From NCBI RefSeq assembly GCF_036785885.1, contig NC_092317.1:5830501-5894500 (forward strand): a stretch of 64,000 nt of DNA, read 5' to 3'. Both the position numbers and the translations under genes were made by a program. Positions 57,601 through 64,000 of this stretch are shown piece after piece. The stretch comes from Coffea arabica. Its lineage: Eukaryota; Streptophyta; Magnoliopsida; Gentianales; Rubiaceae. A model generated the notes under the pieces. The model was not told where the DNA came from, did no database searches, and was given only the letters and a program-made list of their open reading frames with translations. The stretch's first letter is position 1. Each line of letters opens with the position of its first letter.

Positions 57601-60600
57601 ATGTTATTGGTGGATAAGTGCCATATAAACTCTGAACACAAGATGGTCTCGGATACTCTGCAAATTAATCATCATCTAACAAATGGAGAAGCTGAGAACA
57701 ACCTTCACAGACAAAGCGAAAAGACTTTATGTCAACCCCTGAATGGAAGTTTAGGAGAGGTTAGTTCTTTGGGATTTGGTGCTAATCGTACCCATACAGA
57801 TGAAGAATCTGTGGACATCTTGGAAGTCACTACAAGAGATTCAGCAGCTACTTCCAATTCCAACTCCCATCTAGATGTAATAGCTGTATGTGAAACAGTG
57901 GGACTCTACCTTCACAAGTTCTCTTCAAAGTCGATTTATGTTCTCATTGCTTGCTTAATCAACTCATCTGGTTTTTCTGATAATTTTTTCTTTATGTGAT
58001 CTACTGCAGAAAACTGGAAAAAGGCAGAATGATATGACTTTGGAAGACATTTATAATAAAGAGTATAATTTTGACGATGATGATGATGATAGTGACTGGG
58101 ATCCGTTGGAGAAGAACATCGAAGTTTTAAAATGGTTTTGTGTCAACTGTACAATGGTTAACTTTGATGATGTCGTACACTGTGATGTATGCTTCAGCTG
58201 CTAACATTGTTAAACATGTTTTCATCCTTATTCCCATTTCTATTTCTTTGAGAAATGTATATGTGTTAATGTTTTCTCAAGTTGGGGTTCAAAGTAGCTT
58301 CTGCTTTTGATTCAACGTGGCATTTTCTGTGCAGGTATGTGGAGAACATAGAGAATCTGGAATTCTTAGGCATGGGTTTCATGCCTCTCCGTTTTTGCCT
58401 GAGCAAAGTCTTGATCCAAACGGATCAGAATTAATTGAAAGTTCCAAAGGTTATTCTCTGGATCTTCTGCTTGATGTTTATTTCTATCCTTAACCTCCTG
58501 AGTAGTTTAGGATTTTCTATTACCTTGTCTTGATAATTTGTGTTCTTGTGAGTCAAATATGGGTTTTGTGACCTTGTTTTTGTTATCTCACTACATATAC
58601 TAATACTTGCAATAGCATTCCTACTTTGTTAATAGGATTTGATGATTGTCTTGTTTTAGCATAAGAGTTACATTAATTTCACAAATTTCTTGTCAATATA
58701 GGATCATGTTCACAGAATGTTGCTCCAAACAACTCCACTGCAGTAGGATTTGATGAGAGGATGCTGCTGCATGCAGAAGTACAGTTCATTTACCTTGCAA
58801 TCATTTTGATTTTTATGCCTTTTTTTTTAATTTGAAAAATAACTTTATGCCTTTTCATTCCTTTTCCTCTTACCTTGTAATCTTCAAGAACTTGTTTATT
58901 CTCCAGTCTAAGGATCATGTCAGTGGATGTGACGTAAAGTTTCTCTCCCAACTGTATGCTCTTTTTGCGGTGTCTGACATATATGTTTGTTTCTTTCTTT
59001 CTTTATTTGAAAGGTTGAAATGAAGTCTCATCCGCATCCAGAAAGACCAGATCGTCTTCGGGCTATTGCTGCCAGCCTTGCTACTGCAGGTTCATAAATT
59101 TTGTAATACAAATTATTGAATGTTTTATTGTTGAAAATGTGGAATTTGCTCAAATCTTCACTGATTTGGAGTACTGAATTTTACAATTCATGTTAGTTCT
59201 CTCAATAAAGTTCCATTATTTTAGGTATATTTCCTGGAAGATGTCATCCAATTTTAGCTAGAGAGATTACACGAGAGGAACTTCTAATGGTAATACATTT
59301 AGACAAACTCCCTGTGTCATTTTTGCTATTACATGGGTTTTTCTTTGGGGCAAATTCCTCATACATCCCCTGTGGTTAAGGTTTATAAGATACACCCCTT
59401 GTGGTTCAAAAATGTCCAATTACAACCCTTGTGCTTTGAATTTAGGTGAAAACTTATAGAAATGGAGTTCACTAATGGAAATTTCACATACGCACTCCAA
59501 TAGTGCAACCGGTTACTTGATTCTGATTATGTGAGGACTTAATAATATTTTTCTGCAACAAATACCTCCAAATCAACGTTTGCAATCTAAAAAACACTTT
59601 AAATTATCACTATTGGAAATGTTCACTTGGTGCATTTTCAAAAGAAAAATCTTACTGAGGTTTGATATTACTAGAAACAAGTAATCATTTGCAATATAGG
59701 ATTGTGTATGGTTAAGTTTTAACTAGTAGAGTCCATTTCATTTTGTTTTCGACTTAAATCCAAAGCACAAGGGGTGTAAGTGGACATTTTTAAACCACAA
59801 GAGTGTATCTTAAAAATCGGTTAACTACAGGGGGTGTATGTGGAATTTACCCCCCTTTTTTTCTTTTTTGGCCCATGGAAGAATCAAGCCAAGTATTTGG
59901 AATTTGATGGTCATGGCCAATCCATGAACTTTGGTTAAAATCTTTGTGGAAGGTTACCTATGAACTGGCATTCTGATAACAGCAGTTGCCTGTGTCTGTA
60001 GTTGCATAATCTTGAACATTAAAAGCGAGGGAAATAATAACTTTTTTCATTTAATTGTTTTAAAATTTTCTTTAACGGTATTATAGTTGCTAATTTTGTC
60101 CCTTTTGGAGATTTTAGATCCACTCTCCAGAGAACATTGAGGCTGTGGAGCTCACAAGCCGTATGCTTGCCAGGTTTGTTGATTTTTTTTTTTTTAAGTT
60201 CTTCTCTTCTTTCCCAGATCTACTTCTCTCTTCTTTCTTGTATGCATTCAACCATGGGCTGGTTCACGTCTATATTAAGCCTAAGTGGGTTTATGAAGGT
60301 GTTGCATTTTTACTTTCTTTTTACTGGGTTGGACCTTGCAGTTACTTCACTCCTGATACATATGCAAACGAACATTCAGCTCGTGCTGCCAGACTAGCAG
60401 CAGGTTTATGTGCTGATCTGGCTTCTACTATATTCTCAGGGCGTGCAAAAAATGGTTTTGCTCTGGTAAGGACATCTAGCATTTATTGGGAATGTTTTAT
60501 GAACTTAACAAATCTGACAGGAAAATATTATGAGCACACACTCTCTCTCTCTGTGTCTCTCTCAATCTCTCTCATGATCGCAGGTTCGGCCTCCTGGTCA

Positions 60601-63600
60601 TCATGCTGGTGTGAAACAGGCAATGGGGTTCTGCCTTCACAATAATGCAGCAATTGCTGCATCAGCAGCCCAAGCTGCAGGAGCTAAGAAGGTCTTAATT
60701 GTTGACTGGGTAAGGGCAGTTGTATTTGAATTCATACTGCACTGTTGAACTATTAATAAGCCTTGAATGGTCATTACTGCAGTTCTGTCATAAATTGGAA
60801 ATACAATTGCTATGATTTACTGAACCCTCATTCTCTTTTGTATCACACAGGATGTACATCACGGAAATGGCACTCAAGAGATATTTGATCAGAGCAAATC
60901 GGTCAGTCCTCCTTGGATTACATGAGATTCTACACTTTTTTATGCTTCATGTTGAGGCCAGATAAAGTTTCAAAATTATCATTTATGGACTCCATCTGGC
61001 ATCTTACTCCATTTTGTACTTGTTGCCTTATTTTATTGGGTTTTGATAATTGGTTTTCATGGGTTTGAGGCCTAAAAGGAAGCTTACTCGTTTCTTATTT
61101 GATGGGTGTTTGAGGTCCTAAGGCTTTTACTCTCTATGTAGGTTTTGTATGTGTCCCTGCATAGACACGAGGGTGGAAAGTTCTATCCTGGCACTGGAGC
61201 TGCTGATGAGGTATTTGATTCCCTGTGTGTTTGGTTTTGTCTCTCATTCTCCATTTGCAGTAATTGTTGAATTGCCAGTAATTGTATGAAATAAATACCC
61301 TCTTTTGTAGGTTGGTACCATGGGTGCAGAAGGATATTGTGTCAATATTCCTTGGAGTCGCCGGGGAGTTGGCGATAAAGACTATATTTATGCATTTCAA
61401 CATATTGTGATTCCTATAGGTTGATAACCTGATTCTTTGTCTCTCACCTTAAAATAGACCGTATATGGCATATTAATGTAACTCTTAAGAAGTTTTTGTT
61501 TGCATTTTTTATCAATTGGTTAGTGGACTAGGTATTCTTGATCAAGATGATTAAAACTTGAAATTATACTGCCTAGCAGCTTTTCTGAGACAGTTGTCTC
61601 TATGTTCTTACCATTACAGCATAAATTAGGTGGATATTTGTTCCAGTAAGCTTCTCTTTAGATTTGATAAGGGTTCAAGGAACCATTTCACTTTAGTTAG
61701 CATCTGTTTATATGTTATTTTCATTAACCACACTCGTACAAAAGTAAAATGTCCAGAGAAGTTAATATATTGTACCATGTTTTTGGATGTCTAATACCAA
61801 TTAGGATTATGTTGAATTGTGAATCAAAGTTTTTCTGAACTTGTTTTTGCCTCCACTTCTTTCCTTGGCTTCTCTTTGGTTTGGCTCATTGTTGCCACAT
61901 TATGCAATTGGGATGTAATTGTGCCTTTTCCTCTTCTTATCAGTTTGCACACATTTATCTTGTTGTACATTTTATTCATTTTTTTTGCCATTATTAACTT
62001 CCTTAAATCGTCTAATATTCCGTGAAATACACTTTATTGCAGCGTCTGAGTTTGCCCCAGATTTTACTATCATTTCTGCAGGATTTGATGCTGCAAGGGG
62101 TGATCCCCTTGGATGTTGTGATGTAAGAAATATTCTCTTGGCAAAATTATCTGTTTTGTTTTACCCTTCATAATCAATTACTTTTTTTGGCTACTGCAAC
62201 AATAGATATTTGCTGATTGGTGGGCCACATTAAAATTTGCTATTAGTCCATTCTCTACCGAATCTTATCTGTTCAGAATCATCAAAATAGCAGGGATACT
62301 CCAATATGCTAAATTAGCATGCATTTAAGCTGGCCAGTCAAACTCTGAGAATATAAGAAACTGGCGGTGTTTAAAATAAGAAAAAAAGTGTCTCACAGTG
62401 ATAGTGTTTCAATTGAGATCATCTTTCTGTGCATTAGCTTCAAGCTGATAGCTTTGATCTTTGTATCATATTTTAGATATTGAAGTTTAGTTGAACTGGT
62501 TGCTTTTCTCTGTAGACAAATTTTGTTGAATAAGGCAAGTTGTATAGGAGACCTTCACTCTTTTGCTGAAACTACTCTACATTGCCTCCCCTATTTTTGG
62601 GACAGCTCAAACTTGTTAATCATTTTCCCATCTTCCCCTGTGTTTCATTTCTCCTAAAAATAGGTGGCTTCAGAATCATTCATCTTAATCAGGATTTATT
62701 TTGTTTGTTGTTCAACATCTTGTACTAGTTGACCTGCTAAAAGTTGCTGAAATTTGGCATATGATGTTGCTGCAAAGTTTTTTCATTGAGACAAAAAGAT
62801 GAAGGTTCTTCTGTCTCTCACTTTCTTTATACTAAGCTCAATGGAGATTCCTGCTGTGTTATGATACTTCACTAAATCCTCCTTCCACAAGTTTTATTTT
62901 ACCATTTCTGGAAAAGGAAAGAATTCATAATTTATTTATGTTTAATATTTTTATGCCAAATACTCTAATTGAGAGTGGTGGTGCAAAAGCTTGGCTGCTT
63001 GATTGCCTTTTTGGTTTTGCATATGCTACTATAATACATGCTGCAATTATAGTCGAGGAATCCAAGAAAGGATAGGATATTGCTTCTGTAGGCTAAGATT
63101 CATCATTTCACTGGATTGTATTGTTTCATCTTCTTAGGTGACTCCTGCTGGCTTTGCACAGATGACAGAAATGCTGACTGCTCTTTCTGGTGGAAAGTTA
63201 CTTGTTATCCTTGAGGGCGGGTTGGTTTTTATATGTTCATGGGTTCGTGTCTTTTTTTTCACGTATTTGAATGTCATGATTGATCTTGAACACTTGTAAC
63301 TTTTACAGCTATAATCTTCGTTCAATATCATGCTCTGCTACTGCAGTTATTAAGGTAAATTATCTTATTGTTGGTACTGGTTCAACTAAGTTAATCGTTA
63401 TGCTTTTAACTTTGCCGCTGGATATGATCCCACATTCTACTTTTGTTATAATCCATCTACACCTTAACTGGGTGTTTGGAGTTGTCTTTGTAGATACATG
63501 TCAGGTTGGAGAAATTAACACCTAGGTACATCATGCTGGAATAGCATTGAATGTACAGTTTTCAGGCAAATAATTTATCATTATCATCTAGGTTATTAAT

Positions 63601-63979
63601 GACACTAAGAAAAAGATGTAGTTCATGCTTGTATTTGTTTAATTTTATATGCGAGCTCATTTGTCTGATAGTGGTGAACAAGATGGTTGGACCATTGAGC
63701 TTTCAGCTTCAGCTGTGGAAATATTCTTCCCAGATATTTTTCTTAAATTTTCTAATACGTTACTTGCTTCCTGTTTTGAGTGTCTTTAGTTTCTTCAAAC
63801 ATTGCAGGTCTTGCTTGGTGAAAGTCCAGCGTGCAACTTGGATGATATTGTTCCTTCCAAGTCTGGGTTGCGAACCATTTTTGAAGTTTTAAAAATTCAG
63901 ACAAAATATTGGCCTGCACTAGAGTCAACCTTTTCGAAATTGCAGTTACGATGGGGAATTTATGCTTTTCAGGACACAG
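57601..63979 (+). CDS. HDA15: Histone deacetylase 15-like (RanBP2 zinc finger plus HDAC), 3' end beyond window
   Basis: This is a Zn-dependent class II-type lysine deacetylase. Exons: 57601-57885, 58010-58186, 58335-58449, 58702-58778, 59014-59089, 59225-59289, 60118-60173, 60342-60465, 60584-60709, 60851-60901, 61142-61210, 61311-61419, 62043-62122, 63138-63220, 63309-63354 and 63808-63979. That is about 570 residues so far. An acidic run (about 117-122) precedes a RanBP2-type finger, [20 protein letters not shown], with Cys at about 139, 142, 153 and 156. The deacetylase domain shows [38 protein letters not shown] (331-332 HH), [11 protein letters not shown] (D368, H370), [14 protein letters not shown] (D459) and EGGYNLR (Tyr about 499). 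All ligands and the catalytic Tyr are present. A stop codon precedes the start in frame. The last exon ends at a GT donor, so a short C terminus is missing. Finger plus class II domain is the HDA15 arrangement. Confidence 0.94.
59347..59854. mobile_element. TIR element in an HDA15 intron
   Basis: The left end GGGGCAAATTCCTCATACAT and right end GTATGTGGAATTTACCCC are inverted repeats. Sub-terminal ACACCCCTTGTGGTTCAAAA and its inverse lie inside. It is 508 bp with no coding capacity, between the exons at 59225-59289 and 60118-60173. Terminal style resembles MULE-type elements; no exact target duplication was found. Confidence 0.7.
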
Positions 63980-64000
63980 GTTAGTGTGTTTGTTGCCTGA

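Noticed and set aside
1-64000. CRISPR arrays, operons, bacterial promoters, attachment sites
   Set aside because: The window is plant nuclear DNA with spliced genes; no regularly spaced short repeats or prokaryotic signals are present.

Overview
The window is nuclear DNA of a flowering plant, most probably a eudicot. The genes are split into many short exons with GT/AG introns rich in A and T. The spaces between genes are AT-rich and full of small DNA transposons, SINEs and microsatellites. All the recognisable proteins are plant-type. I cannot name the species from sequence alone.

Layout. Positions 1-5400 are a repeat field: a MULE-like element, a palindromic hAT MITE, a tandem array with microsatellites, a tRNA-type SINE, and a hAT element with a MULE nested inside it. 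Positions 5503-10629 (minus) hold an ACTIN-RELATED PROTEIN 4 locus whose central exons are missing. Positions 11561-14097 (minus) hold CLPS1, the chloroplast Clp protease adaptor. Positions 14350-17213 look like a composite element: an inverted repeat of about 200 bp brackets two hAT MITEs in opposite orientation and a two-exon gene fragment. Another MULE (18207-19024) and a LINE-type RNase H remnant follow. Positions 19932-24299 (plus) encode a CCR4-3-like deadenylase, whose last exon and 3' flank are tandemly duplicated. Positions 27067-33887 (plus) encode a 699-residue alpha/beta-hydrolase lipase. Positions 34300-40700 are decayed repeats. A 64-residue single-membrane-span protein lies at 40747-41067, and a 207-residue coiled-coil protein of unknown role at 47520-49161 (both plus). 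More repeats follow, including a second SINE. A class II-type histone deacetylase of the HDA15 kind starts near 55760 and runs off the right edge.

The genes form no operon or shared pathway. They are unrelated housekeeping or regulatory genes: chromatin (ARP4, HDA15), mRNA decay (CCR4-3), plastid proteolysis (CLPS1) and lipid hydrolysis. CDS coordinates were built by joining exons by hand; every junction listed keeps the reading frame and uses GT/AG. I found no clearly new biological system. The points most worth a second look are the ARP4 gene lacking its central exons, the Pack-MULE-like structure, the duplicated terminal exon of the CCR4-3 gene, and a SINE with a duplicated B box.
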